Source: an uncultured Bacteroidales bacterium (lineage in GTDB: Bacteria; Bacteroidota; Bacteroidia; Bacteroidales; UBA932). From it: a stretch of DNA of 64,000 nucleotides. The translations under genes were made by a program, and so were the position numbers. The notes under the pieces are model-generated. The model saw only the letters and a program-made list of their open reading frames with translations, searched no databases and was not told where the DNA came from. The stretch lies in the NCBI GenBank assembly GCA_934667175.1, contig CAKULN010000011.1:12646-76645 (forward strand). Direction: 5' to 3'. The first letter of the stretch is position 1. Each line of letters begins with the position of its first letter. Of this stretch, positions 18,411 through 26,829 are shown one piece after another.

Positions 18411-18890
18411 ATGATTTCAGAGAAACTTGTTAAAGCTTTCAACGATCAGATTGTCGCTGAGCTTTGGTCTTCAAATCTTTATCTTCAGATGGCTTTCTAC
18501 CTTAAGAAAGAAGGATGGAACGGCTCCGCAAACTGGATGCTCAAACAGGCTGACGAGGAGAAAGAGCACGCCCTCAAGCTTGCTGACTATGCCATCAAGC
18601 GTGGCGGTGAGGTCAAGGTCGGAATGATTGATGTCGTTCCTGACGGTTGGGGTTCGCTTCAGGATGTGTTCGAGAACGTTTACGAGCATGAATGCCACGT
18701 ATCCAAGTTGATCAATGATCTTGTCGATGTGGCTGTGTCAGAGAACGACAAGGCCACGGTTGAGTTCCTGAATTGGTTCATCCGTGAGCAGGTTGAGGAG
18801 GAGGATTCCGCCTTGTCAATTGTCGAGAGGCTCAAGAAGGCTGGCGAGACTGGTGCGTTCTTTGTTGACGCTGAGCTTGCGAAAAGGTAA
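18411..18890 (+). CDS. ftnA: Bacterial non-haem ferritin
   Basis: This 159-residue protein forms an iron-storage shell of 24 subunits. The four-helix bundle carries the ferroxidase ligands in ELWSSNLYLQM (a Glu), DEEKEHA (Glu and His) and the third-helix segment FIREQVEEEDSA. Length and motif spacing are those of prokaryotic ferritin rather than bacterioferritin, since no haem-binding Met is expected in this family. It is a single-gene unit with a terminator on each side. No Fur-like box was evident in the short upstream gap. Confidence 0.95.
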   Translation: MISEKLVKAFNDQIVAELWSSNLYLQMAFYLKKEGWNGSANWMLKQADEEKEHALKLADYAIKRGGEVKVGMIDVVPDGWGSLQDVFENVYEHECHVSKLINDLVDVAVSENDKATVEFLNWFIREQVEEEDSALSIVERLKKAGETGAFFVDAELAKR

Positions 18891-18912
18891 TTCTTTACGA
18901 TGAAAACTTCAG

Positions 18913-18947
18913 AAGGGGCTGACCGGGATTCCGGCCAGCCCTTTTTT
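18913..18947 (+). terminator. Terminator after ferritin
   Basis: GGGGCTGACCGG pairs with CCGGCCAGCCC with one mismatch, and six T follow. Confidence 0.7.
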
Positions 18948-18950
18948 ATG

Positions 18951-19121
18951 TCACTTCGGCACCATCTGGTTGGAGAGCCTGCCGAACCACGGTTGGAGAG
19001 CCTGCCGAACCACGGTTGGTGAGCTTGTCGAACCATAAGGACGGTCACTTCGACAAGCTCAGTGACCGATGATGTCGTCAATGTCCCCCGCTCTGTGGTC
19101 GCTGAGCTTGTCGAAGCGACA
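18951..19121. repeat. Cluster of about five REP elements
   Basis: Copies of the GGTTGG(T/A)GAGC...GAACCA class, one GGTCACT...AGTGACC copy and one GGTCGCT...AGCGACC copy lie between ferritin and glpT. Confidence 0.8.
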
Positions 19122-19179
19122 TCTTATCAAATAACGCAGCCGACAATTCTGATTTTTTACCAATTTGTAAAATTATAAT

Positions 19180-19211
19180 TTTGTTTTTTAAAGGTTTAAT
19201 GGATACCTTTG
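19180..19211 (+). promoter_or_regulatory. Bacteroidota promoter for glpT
   Basis: TTTG at 19180-19183, 20 bp, then TACCTTTG at 19204-19211: an almost ideal -33/-7 pair. Transcription would start near 19218, about 34 bases before the glpT ATG. Confidence 0.7.
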
Positions 19212-19251
19212 TAAAACATATAAAATGTTACAATAACGAATAAAGATATTT

Positions 19252-20652
19252 ATGTCACGTTTTCTTGATCCGCCAAAGGCGGGCAAACCTCTCGCAGAAG
19301 ACAAGATGGACAAAACCTATAAGGCAATGCGTACCAAGGTCTTTCTGGGTGCATTTTTTGGCTATGCGGCCTATTATCTTGTACGCAAAAACCTTTCGCT
19401 CGCAGCTCCGGACATGATCCATGACGGCATCATTGACGCCGGAAAGGCCGGACTTGCGATGTCAGCGGTCTCGATAGCCTACGCGTTTTCCAAATTCATC
19501 ATGGGAAGCGTTTCCGACAGGTCTGATGCACGAAAATTCCTTTGCGTGGGATTGGTCCTATCGGCTCTGACGATGATTTTGACTGGACTTATCCCGTTCG
19601 GGACGAACACGACTGTGAACACCGTGATCATATTCACACTCATGCTTGTGGTCGGCTGGCTGAGCGGTTTCGGCTGGCCTCCTTGCGGCAGGATCATGGC
19701 CCACTGGTTCAGCCAGAACGAACGAAGCTTCAAGATGAGCGTGTGGAATGTCTCCCACACCATCGGCAGCTTCTCGCTTGGATTCCTCGCCATCGCCGGT
19801 GTGATGCTTTTCGATGCGTTCGGTGTGACTCAGAGCTGGAGGGGAGACTTCATATTCCCTGCTGTCGTTGCACTTCTTATCGCGGTATTCTGCTGGTGGG
19901 CAATCCGCGATACGCCTGAATCTTGCGGCCTTCCTTCCGTCCAGGACTGGAGAAAGGACTGGTCCGGCATCAAATCCAAGGGCTCCGCTGACGAGAAACT
20001 TCCGTTCAAGACCCTGTTTGTGGACTATGTGTTCAAGAACAAGCTTCTGTGGATCGTCGCCATCTCAAATGTGGCCGTCTATATGGTCCGCTACGGCATC
20101 GGTGACTGGGCTCCGACCTATCTTCAGGAAAAGTCCATCATGACCGCAGCCGAGAGCAAGGTGGCATTCTCCGTGCACAACATAGTAGGCGCTGTTGGCA
20201 CGCTTGCCTGCGGCTGGGCCACATCCAAGATATTCAAAGGCCGCTGCGCCCCGATGAACGTGATCTGCATGTTCTTCTGCCTGCTTGGCGTTCTTCTTTA
20301 CTGGATGGTCGGTTCTGGAGTCATCGCTGCTTCTCCAGCTTTGCAGAAGACCTTGATCTACATCGCCTTGTGCCTTATCGGCTTCTTCATCTACGGCCCT
20401 GTGGCCCTGACCGGAGTCCAGGCCCTGAACCTCGTGCCTAAGAATGCTGCCGGAACCGCTGCCGGATTCGTTGGCTTGTTCGGCTACCTCCTCGGAGACG
20501 CTGTCTGCTCCAAGATCCTTGTCGGTGGAATCGCCGTCGGCAGCTCCTGGGACACCGCCATGCTCTCAGTAGCCGTAGGCGCCCTCATCGGAGTCTTCCT
20601 CTGCGCCCTCCTGATAAGGAGCGAAAGGAATCTGGCCAGGTCTAACGCTTAG
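19252..20652 (+). CDS. glpT: Glycerol-3-phosphate/organophosphate:phosphate antiporter (MFS, OPA family)
   Basis: This 466-residue, 12-helix inner-membrane antiporter exchanges glycerol 3-phosphate for phosphate. It closely follows the GlpT pattern: LGAFFGYAAYYLVRKNLSLA in the first helix, FSKFIMGSVSDRS in the loop after the second, GWPPCGRIMAHWFS, VRYGIGDWAPTYL, and APK/VPKNAAGTAAGFVGLFGYL near the end. Arginines in these helices bind phosphate in GlpT. No glycerol-3-phosphate dehydrogenase or phosphodiesterase is adjacent, so it is a single-gene unit. UhpT-type hexose-phosphate transporters are related; GlpT is the better match. Confidence 0.9.
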   Translation: MSRFLDPPKAGKPLAEDKMDKTYKAMRTKVFLGAFFGYAAYYLVRKNLSLAAPDMIHDGIIDAGKAGLAMSAVSIAYAFSKFIMGSVSDRSDARKFLCVGLVLSALTMILTGLIPFGTNTTVNTVIIFTLMLVVGWLSGFGWPPCGRIMAHWFSQNERSFKMSVWNVSHTIGSFSLGFLAIAGVMLFDAFGVTQSWRGDFIFPAVVALLIAVFCWWAIRDTPESCGLPSVQDWRKDWSGIKSKGSADEKLPFKTLFVDYVFKNKLLWIVAISNVAVYMVRYGIGDWAPTYLQEKSIMTAAESKVAFSVHNIVGAVGTLACGWATSKIFKGRCAPMNVICMFFCLLGVLLYWMVGSGVIAASPALQKTLIYIALCLIGFFIYGPVALTGVQALNLVPKNAAGTAAGFVGLFGYLLGDAVCSKILVGGIAVGSSWDTAMLSVAVGALIGVFLCALLIRSERNLARSNA

Positions 20653-20698
20653 TTTTTGCTAAAGTTCACTAACTGACGCTTGCTTACTGAAGACGTTT

Positions 20699-20978
20699 TT
20701 CGATTCATCTGTTGCGGCTTTGCGGCACCTTGATGAGGCGGGTGGTGTCGTAGCCTCGGTGTCTGGCTTCAGCGACGTACTTGTTGACGGTGTCTTGGGA
20801 TGGGCTTGGGGTGCGGGACAGAATCCAGAGGTAGCTGTCGTTTGAACTTCCCACGAGGGCGGTGGTGTAGTCATCGTCAATCATCAGAATCCTGTAGTCG
20901 GAATAGAAGAACATGAAGAAGGACACTCTTAACAGGGCGGGGGCGGCCTCTGGTTCCGGCTGTTTGGCCTTGCCGTGG
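20699..20978 (-). pseudogene. Truncated second copy of the lipocalin gene (3' end only)
   Basis: Bases 20711-20978 repeat 23054-23321, the C-terminal part of the intact lipocalin, with only a few differences. This copy encodes the stretch from about AKQPEPEAAPALL to the C-terminal KVPQSRNR and then a TGA at 20699-20701. The 5' half is missing and the sequence switches at about 20978 to a fragment of a SusC gene on the other strand. It has no start or signal peptide. Confidence 0.85.
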
Positions 20979-21079
20979 ATGACATCAACCGCGTCAACCC
21001 TAACGATGTCGAGTCCATATCGATCATCAAGGATGCCGCTGCGCCGCTATATGGCTCCCGTGCAGCATTTATACTCTGA
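20975..21079 (+). pseudogene. SusC plug-domain fragment
   Basis: These 34 codons read VDDINRVNPNDVESISIIKD and then AAAPLYGSRAAFIL before TGA. This is the NPNDIESI...KDA...YGSRAA core of the SusC plug. It has no start and no barrel, and joins directly to the truncated lipocalin copy, so it marks a recombination scar. Confidence 0.8.
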
Positions 21080-21087
21080 TTAAATTG

Positions 21088-21123
21088 AAAAGGGTTTCCG
21101 GTAATGACTCCGGAAACCCTTTT
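21088..21123. terminator. Perfect 14-bp stem-loop with flanking A and T tracts
   Basis: AAAAGGGTTTCCGG pairs fully with its complement around the 8-base loop TAATGACT. The A/T ends allow it to work in both directions, between the fragments and the sulfatase 3' end. Confidence 0.75.
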
Positions 21124-21129
21124 CTGATG

Positions 21130-21255
21130 TGTTTTTTCACTCTCGGCCTGACACCCGAACAGAGTGCGGTTGAACTTGTTCGGATTACCGTGGCGTTCAG
21201 CAGGGAAGAATCTGGCTCTAAACCAACAGACATGCAAATCAAAACAGATTCTAAT
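21130..21255. repeat. About 125-bp repeat shared with 38055-38180
   Basis: Conserved blocks include TTTTTCACTCTC, GAACTTGTTCGGATT and AATCAAAACAG. In both copies one frame reads FFTL...(V/I)ELVRI, so it may be the remnant of a coding tail. Function unknown. Confidence 0.55.
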
Positions 21256-22801
21256 AATTTTTTAGCTTGTTTGTGATGTCGATGTCGTAGTAAGTCCCGA
21301 CGAAACCGTGGAATTCTTTCTTCATATCTTCCAGAATTTCAGGATTATCAGCGGCTATGTCGTGCCGTTGCATCCTGTCTTTGGCAACATTGAACAAAAC
21401 ATAGTCTGGAACATTTCCAAGATCTACCTTCTTTGTCTTTCTGTATGCGGGACCGTAGTACGGTGGGATCATGATGTAGTCTCCCTTTCGCATCGCAAGA
21501 CGGCTTTTGGCCTCGACAATCAGTGACTTGCGCCCCTTGCCTTTGCCAAGGAACGCGTTTAGATAGTTTTGGGAATCAAGGTTGTCAGGGGTTTCGGCTC
21601 CTATCAATGATGCCAGAGACGCATAATAGTCAAGCTGGGACACGAGCTCATTGGAGACCACCCTGCGGGTATGTCCTTTCCACCAAATGATCATCGGGAC
21701 GTGAGCGCCTCCGTCATAAAGACTGTATTTCCCACCGCGAAGTTTTCCGTAGGCGTCATGATCATTCCTATGTTCGTAAGCCTGATCGACATAACCATCT
21801 TGAAGGACAGGCCCGTTGTCAGAAGTGAAAATCACGAGTGTGTTGTCGAGAATGCCCTTTTTCTCCAGATAACTGAGAACTTCGCCTACACACCAGTCAG
21901 CCTCCACGACAGCGTCTCCCCTTGGCCCAAGATTAGTAGCTCCCACAAACCTCTGGTTAGGGGTGCGCGGAACATGTGGCTGGTGCAGACCATAATAAAG
22001 GAAGAACGGCTTGCTTTCATCGCGCGTGTCGATGTAAGTCTTCACCTTGTCTACGAAATAGTCTGCCATATCCTCGTCCACCCAACGTGCCTTTTGTCCG
22101 CCACGCATATACCCGATGCGAGGTATTCCATTGATGATGGCCTCGTTGTGATGATGATCCCACATCATCCGAATCATGTCCAAGTCTTTTTTCCCGTCAG
22201 GCTCTCCCGGAAAATTGTGCTTGTAGCTGACCTCGATCGGATCATTCGGATCAAGATTCAGGACATCACCGTTTTCCACATAGACTGTCGGCACCCTGTC
22301 ATTCGTCGCAGCGATCAGACATGAATAGTCAAATCCTATGTCATTGGCGCAAGGATAGATATGTTTGTTCCAGTCAAGGTTCCCATTGCCCATGCCTAGG
22401 TGCCACTTGCCGATCGCCCCTGTCTGGTAGCCGTTGGCCTGCATCATCTTGGGAATTGTCGGCATGTCTGTTGATATCAGCAGGGGAGCGTCTCCCGGAA
22501 GAATCCTGGCATCAGCGTTTCTCCATGGATATTCTCCTGTAAGGAGGCCGTAACGGCTTGGAGTCGATGTGGCCGATGTCGCGTATGCATTGTTGAAAAT
22601 CACACCGTTTGATGCCAGAGAGTCTATGTGGGGAGTCGGTATCGTACCGTATCCGTATGCACTCACATCGCCAATCCCCAAGTCATCTGCTATGATGAGA
22701 AGTATGTTGGGTTTCTGTGGCTTGTGAACCTTAGCGTCAGCGCATGTCACTCCGGCCACTACCGGAAGTGCCGCAAGTCCGATCAGTGATTTGGTTTTCA
22801 T
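21251..22801 (-). CDS. Sulfatase, Ser-type (family S1 arylsulfatase-like)
   Basis: This 516-residue exported enzyme removes sulfate esters from glycans or small molecules. A signal peptide of about 20-23 residues precedes the fold. The metal-binding Asp pair is in LIIADDLG, and the active-site motif is Ser79-Thr-Pro-Ser-Arg83 (STPSRYGLLTG). In Ser-type sulfatases this Ser is oxidised to formylglycine by the radical-SAM enzyme anSME, which is not encoded here. Later motifs GKWHLG and FTSDNGP complete the active site. Bacteroidales use such enzymes on mucin and host sulfated glycans; the substrate is not evident. Confidence 0.92.
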   Translation of the reverse strand: MKTKSLIGLAALPVVAGVTCADAKVHKPQKPNILLIIADDLGIGDVSAYGYGTIPTPHIDSLASNGVIFNNAYATSATSTPSRYGLLTGEYPWRNADARILPGDAPLLISTDMPTIPKMMQANGYQTGAIGKWHLGMGNGNLDWNKHIYPCANDIGFDYSCLIAATNDRVPTVYVENGDVLNLDPNDPIEVSYKHNFPGEPDGKKDLDMIRMMWDHHHNEAIINGIPRIGYMRGGQKARWVDEDMADYFVDKVKTYIDTRDESKPFFLYYGLHQPHVPRTPNQRFVGATNLGPRGDAVVEADWCVGEVLSYLEKKGILDNTLVIFTSDNGPVLQDGYVDQAYEHRNDHDAYGKLRGGKYSLYDGGAHVPMIIWWKGHTRRVVSNELVSQLDYYASLASLIGAETPDNLDSQNYLNAFLGKGKGRKSLIVEAKSRLAMRKGDYIMIPPYYGPAYRKTKKVDLGNVPDYVLFNVAKDRMQRHDIAADNPEILEDMKKEFHGFVGTYYDIDITNKLKNY

Positions 22802-22836
22802 ATAAATGCTTGTATTATTTCCCGAAATAAACAGAA

Positions 22837-22867
22837 CAAAGTTACGTTTTTCCGGCGATTATTCAAT
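22837..22867 (-). promoter_or_regulatory. Bacteroidota promoter for the sulfatase
   Basis: On the minus strand TTG (22866-22864), 19 bp, then TAACTTTG (22844-22837). The start would be near 22830, about 30 bases before the ATG. Confidence 0.65.
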
Positions 22868-22871
22868 TTTT

Positions 22872-23047
22872 CTTTATCGTTGTCAGGCAGTATGGACCAA
22901 TGTAGGTGTTGATGTTCTCAGGTCTGTGCAGGAAGATTGTAGCCACGTCGGCGTCTTCCGGAACCTCGATGTACGAACGATTCCTTAACGACAGCCGAGG
23001 CTGAGAAGACAGCGAGAACAGGTTGGCTCCAAGCAGCAGTGTGAGTG
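22872..23047 (-). pseudogene. Decayed C-terminal fragment of the ArnT-like gene
   Basis: The minus strand matches the 3' end of the ArnT-like gene at 25111-26829: segments FSASAVVK, a VPED(A)DVAT(I)FLHRPENI stretch, then GPYCLTTIK and a stop. It has lost two internal stretches and one base near the start of the match. It begins directly after the lipocalin stop codon. Confidence 0.75.
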
Positions 23048-23581
23048 TTAACGGTTGCGGCTTTGCGGCACCTTGATGAGGCGGGTGGTGTCGTAGCCTC
23101 GGTGTCTGGCTTCAGCGACGTACTTGTTGACGGTGTCTTGGGATGGGCTTGGGGTGCGGGACAGAATCCAGAGGTAGCTGTCGTTTGAACTTCCCACGAG
23201 GGCGGTGGTGTAGTCATCGTCAATCATCAGAATCCTGTAGTCGGAGTAGAAGAACATGAAGAAGGACACTCTTAAGAGGGCGGGGGCGGCTTCCGGATTC
23301 GGTTGTTTGGCCTTGCCGTGGGCTGTCTTTGATTTCCCGTCCAACCAGCCGGTATTCAGAACTTCGATCTTGCCGTCATCCCGGAGGACATATTCAGCGC
23401 GGACATCGGTCATTCCTCTTTCAAAGGAGTGGTCGTATCTGGCGATTTCGTACCATGTTCCGAGATAGCGTGAGAGATCAAGCTTGGCAACGGGGGTGTT
23501 GTCGATGTTGCCTGCGTGCAGGGACATAGGGAGCAATGCTGATGCGGACATCACTGCCAACAATTTTAGGATACTTCGCAT
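23048..23581 (-). CDS. blc: Bacterial lipocalin (Blc-like), periplasmic
   Basis: This 177-residue protein has a signal peptide (MRSILKLLAVMSASALLPMSLHA) followed by the lipocalin signature: LDLSRYLGTWYEIARYDHSFERGM (the GxWYEIA core), YVLRDDGKIEVLN, and LIKVPQ near the end. Bacterial lipocalins bind lipids or fatty acids at the envelope. No lipobox is visible, so it should be soluble in the periplasm. I chose the ATG at 23581 because it begins the signal peptide; the frame extends upstream without adding a sensible N-terminus. The C-terminal half is duplicated at 20699-20978. Confidence 0.9.
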   Translation of the reverse strand: MRSILKLLAVMSASALLPMSLHAGNIDNTPVAKLDLSRYLGTWYEIARYDHSFERGMTDVRAEYVLRDDGKIEVLNTGWLDGKSKTAHGKAKQPNPEAAPALLRVSFFMFFYSDYRILMIDDDYTTALVGSSNDSYLWILSRTPSPSQDTVNKYVAEARHRGYDTTRLIKVPQSRNR

Positions 23582-23679
23582 GATTTTAGGTTTTAATGTT
23601 ATTGTAATTATTGGACAGTCAGTAATTTGCAAATATGATGCCTGATGTCTTTCCTAGCATATCATACCCATGTGCGAAT

Positions 23680-23732
23680 GCTGCCCTCAAGATAAGGCAG
23701 CATAACATCCTTTGCAATCTCGTCATTCCATG
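23680..23732 (-). pseudogene. Short duplicated fragment of the Rpn-like gene
   Basis: About 50 bp matches 23990-24040 inside the Rpn-like gene, including the exact block GCTGCCCTCAAGATAAGGCA. It lies between that gene and the lipocalin. The remainder of 23582-23799 shows no gene. Confidence 0.6.
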
Positions 23733-23799
23733 GGAAGTGACAAGAATATCACAGTTTAAAAACGTTGATTAGTAGATTAATAGGCAATACCCTCGTATT

Positions 23800-24888
23800 T
23801 TACTTGAGTGCCTCCACCTGCTCAGCCGTCAGCCCCGTGACGCTGACAATCTGTGCCAGAGGCATCCCGATGCCCAGCAAAGCCATGGCCACCTCGGTCT
23901 TACCCTCGGTCTTACCCTCAGCCTTACCCTCGGCCAGCCATTTCTCCTTGCCTTCCCGAAGTCCCCTGCGGTAGCCCTGCAACTCGCTGCCCTCAAGATA
24001 AGGCAGCATCTCATCCTTTGAAATCATATCACTGAAATAACTTTCTATCTGCTCGTTACTAAGTCCGCGAATGCGCATCGCCCCTTCCAACTCCTTGAAC
24101 CAAGGACCATTTGCAGCAGCGGTTCTTGCAAAGATACTGAAATTTCTGAATATCCTGCACCATCCTGCGACGGGGCTGTCATATTCCTGAGCGTAGCGCA
24201 TAATCCTCGGAAGTTCCAGAAGGTGGAAAGACATCTGGTTGCCGAACACCTCTCCAGTCTCGATCTCCAACGTGTGATACTGGTAAAGGATCTTGTCCTC
24301 TGGTGAATTAAGGTGTGAATCCTCGTAGTTCATGATGCAGACAACCTTGACGGGGGAGAGGGCATACTTCTTGTCTCCAGCCTTCATCTGCTTGGCCACG
24401 AGTCTCGAACCGTAGTAGAACAACCTGTCGCGCTGATCCGACCGTGTAGTCTTCTGCATCTCGCACAGGAACGTACTCCCATCGGAAGTCTTACAGAGCA
24501 GGTCGAAGATAACCTTCTTGTCAATAGGCTCTAGGCCAAGCCGTTCAGTGCTCTGGAACTCTACTGACGTGATGCTTTCCTGCAATATGTCGTTGAGAAG
24601 CAAAATGAGCAGATTAGGATGGCTCTGAAACACATACTTGAATGCCCAGTCGCAAGTGAGGTCAAGATATTCAGACACAGCCATCTTCCTCGCCAGTTCG
24701 TCCTTTTCCTCTTCTGTCATGCTCCGGAAGAGCTCCCGCTTTTCCATAAGTCTCCGGCATTGGCGGTAGCGCTTGAGGTACTCCAGTTCCTCTTCGCATA
24801 CGGTTGTTTTGCCTGCAATGTCACGATTGTCTTCCTTTTCGGTCACCATGCCCTTTGCCGTAGTGGCCGTGCTTTTTGAATTTCTCAT
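23800..24888 (-). CDS. Rpn/PD-(D/E)XK nuclease-family putative transposase
   Basis: This 362-residue protein belongs to the recombination-promoting nuclease group that is annotated as transposase in Bacteroidales. The core begins at about residue 75 (LTCDWAFKYVFQSHPNLLILLLND). The nuclease residues are in KVIFDLLCKTSDGSTFLCEMQ, where the catalytic Lys of the classical motif is Gln, as usual for this family. The C-terminus has in-frame 12-bp repeats encoding GKTE units (23893-23937). It has no terminal repeats and may move only poorly. In E. coli, RpnA-type proteins cut DNA and promote RecA-independent recombination, which fits the partial duplications nearby. Confidence 0.8.
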   Translation of the reverse strand: MRNSKSTATTAKGMVTEKEDNRDIAGKTTVCEEELEYLKRYRQCRRLMEKRELFRSMTEEEKDELARKMAVSEYLDLTCDWAFKYVFQSHPNLLILLLNDILQESITSVEFQSTERLGLEPIDKKVIFDLLCKTSDGSTFLCEMQKTTRSDQRDRLFYYGSRLVAKQMKAGDKKYALSPVKVVCIMNYEDSHLNSPEDKILYQYHTLEIETGEVFGNQMSFHLLELPRIMRYAQEYDSPVAGWCRIFRNFSIFARTAAANGPWFKELEGAMRIRGLSNEQIESYFSDMISKDEMLPYLEGSELQGYRRGLREGKEKWLAEGKAEGKTEGKTEVAMALLGIGMPLAQIVSVTGLTAEQVEALK

Positions 24889-25110
24889 AGTAAATGAATG
24901 GATTAATGGTTATTTATCTATCAGATCCGGAGCCCATTCTCCGGAACACCTCCGCAAAATCGGCATTGTAAACGTAAAAAATGAAAAGAAACAGAAAAAT
25001 CGTCTAAAGAAACAGAAATATTTTTTCTTTATGTAACGAGTAGTGACGGTTGGCCGCTTACTGAACATTCCCAGAATGCCAGTTGAACATAATTACATTT
25101 TCTCCAACGA

Positions 25111-26829
25111 TTATTCAGTCTTGATCGTCGTCAGGCAGTAAGGACCCGCGTAAAGCACGGTGCCACGGCTGAAGAGTTGCTGGAGCGTAGGAGCGTTCTC
25201 TAACTTGGAGGTGGTAGTGATGATTGTCAGTGGCTTGTCGGAAGCGAGTGCGTCTTTGACGAGGCGGTCCGGCTCCTTGCCGTAGTCGGTGATCTGGCGG
25301 CCGATGTAGGCGTCGATGTTTTCCGGCCTGTGCAGGAAGACTGTCGCCACGTCGGTGCCTTCCGGAACTTTGGTGCAGATCGCTCCGTAGCCGATGTACG
25401 GGTTGATGTCCTTGATGACGGCTGAGGCGGAGAAGACAGCAAGAAACAGGCTGGCACCAAGCAGCAGGATGGGAATATTCCAGACTTTACGTTTGACGAG
25501 GAAGCATATTCCTAGAATATTTGCTAATGTCAGCAGTATGATGCCGTTGATTACCGGTGCCTCGCGGGCGAAAGGATATTCACTCAGAAGGTCCTCCACC
25601 GCTGGGATGCGTACCGCCCCGAAGAGAAGAAGCAATGCGGCCAATCCGATGATAGTGAATATGATCGAGAATATTCCGACAGACCATCTCATCCACCATC
25701 GCTCCCCGATGCGGCCAATCACGATCGGAAACAGATAGACGCTGAACGGGAAGACCGGCACAAGGTAGATCGGGAGCTTGGAACTGAATGAGGACAGCAT
25801 CGCTATGGTGGCGATGATCGTGCAGAGAAATAAAACCTCTAAGTCGGAACGCGCGGGAACATATTCCTTTGCACGCTGGTTAATGTCTGCCTTTGCGCCC
25901 TCTGTTACATTTGAGTTGTGCGAAAGGGTGGCTTCCCTTGTAGGTAGCAGTGACGCAACAAAACTTCCGACCAGCAGCAGGCAGTACGGTGCCAGACACC
26001 ATAAGATGGCTACGAGATAGAACCAGAACGGCTTTGCATGGGTGAATGCGTTGACTGCCCGCCCGACTGTCTGTTTGACCAGCAGATTGTCGATGTACTC
26101 TGGGCCGCCCTCGAACCAAACGCATCCGAGCCAGACGACCGCAAGTCCAGCGATGATGCCCCAAGTCTTAAGTCCTAGATACTTGCCGAATCCTTTCCAG
26201 TCCCGTTTCACAGCGAGGAACACGGCTATTGCCAGCGGAGGCATCAGAAGACCCACAGGCCCCTTTGTGAAAAGCGCGAGGAATATCCACACGGGAAGCA
26301 TCACGGAATCAGATTTCCGGCTGCCCTCCTTGGTGTACATCCTGTAGAACGTCCAGAGAGCAAGAACGATGAACAGGCACATCAGCATGTCCATCCTCAG
26401 TACGATCATGGTTCCGAGGAACATAACGCACGTCAGTGTCATTCCGGCCATTGCCATCCTGCTCATCACCGACTTGCCTTTCATCACCCATTTGTCCATT
26501 ATCCCAACGATGCCGAACGCAGGAATCAGCGAGAACATCGAAAGAGCGAGGCAACTATGGTGGCCGAACAGCAGCTTGCACAGCATCACAATCCAAAAAT
26601 AGAGCGGAGGTTTGTCCGCGTAAGGGATGCCGTGGTTGTAAAACGCGAATATATGTCCGTTCGCGATAGCCTCGTCTGCTATGCTGAGGTATCTCAATTC
26701 GTTGGAAGGAGTGAAATCCCTCGTCATCATTATCGGGAATAGGCAAACGAATGTGAAGGCGAAAACCGCCATCAAGGGGTGGCGGGTGAATATGTTGCCT
26801 TGACTTGTCTTAAGACTGTCATTTAGCAT
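25111..26829 (-). CDS. ArnT-like GT-C family glycosyltransferase
   Basis: This 572-residue integral membrane protein has about 11-12 predicted helices and the GT39/ArnT layout. A catalytic first loop lies near residues 38-55 (TPSNELRYLSIADEA), followed by YADKPPLYFW. Family members move a sugar or amino-sugar from undecaprenyl phosphate to lipid A or another envelope acceptor on the periplasmic side. The Asn at position 43 stands where Asp occurs in E. coli ArnT; I cannot say whether that matters. It overlaps the LAB_N gene by 11 bp and closes a three-gene operon. A decayed copy of its 3' end lies at 22872-23047. Confidence 0.85.
   Translation of the reverse strand: MLNDSLKTSQGNIFTRHPLMAVFAFTFVCLFPIMMTRDFTPSNELRYLSIADEAIANGHIFAFYNHGIPYADKPPLYFWIVMLCKLLFGHHSCLALSMFSLIPAFGIVGIMDKWVMKGKSVMSRMAMAGMTLTCVMFLGTMIVLRMDMLMCLFIVLALWTFYRMYTKEGSRKSDSVMLPVWIFLALFTKGPVGLLMPPLAIAVFLAVKRDWKGFGKYLGLKTWGIIAGLAVVWLGCVWFEGGPEYIDNLLVKQTVGRAVNAFTHAKPFWFYLVAILWCLAPYCLLLVGSFVASLLPTREATLSHNSNVTEGAKADINQRAKEYVPARSDLEVLFLCTIIATIAMLSSFSSKLPIYLVPVFPFSVYLFPIVIGRIGERWWMRWSVGIFSIIFTIIGLAALLLLFGAVRIPAVEDLLSEYPFAREAPVINGIILLTLANILGICFLVKRKVWNIPILLLGASLFLAVFSASAVIKDINPYIGYGAICTKVPEGTDVATVFLHRPENIDAYIGRQITDYGKEPDRLVKDALASDKPLTIITTTSKLENAPTLQQLFSRGTVLYAGPYCLTTIKTE

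Noticed and set aside
25111..26829. Loss of activity in the ArnT-like protein because Asn43 replaces Asp
   Set aside because: I recall NELRY-type motifs in other Bacteroidota members of the family, so this is probably a normal variant.
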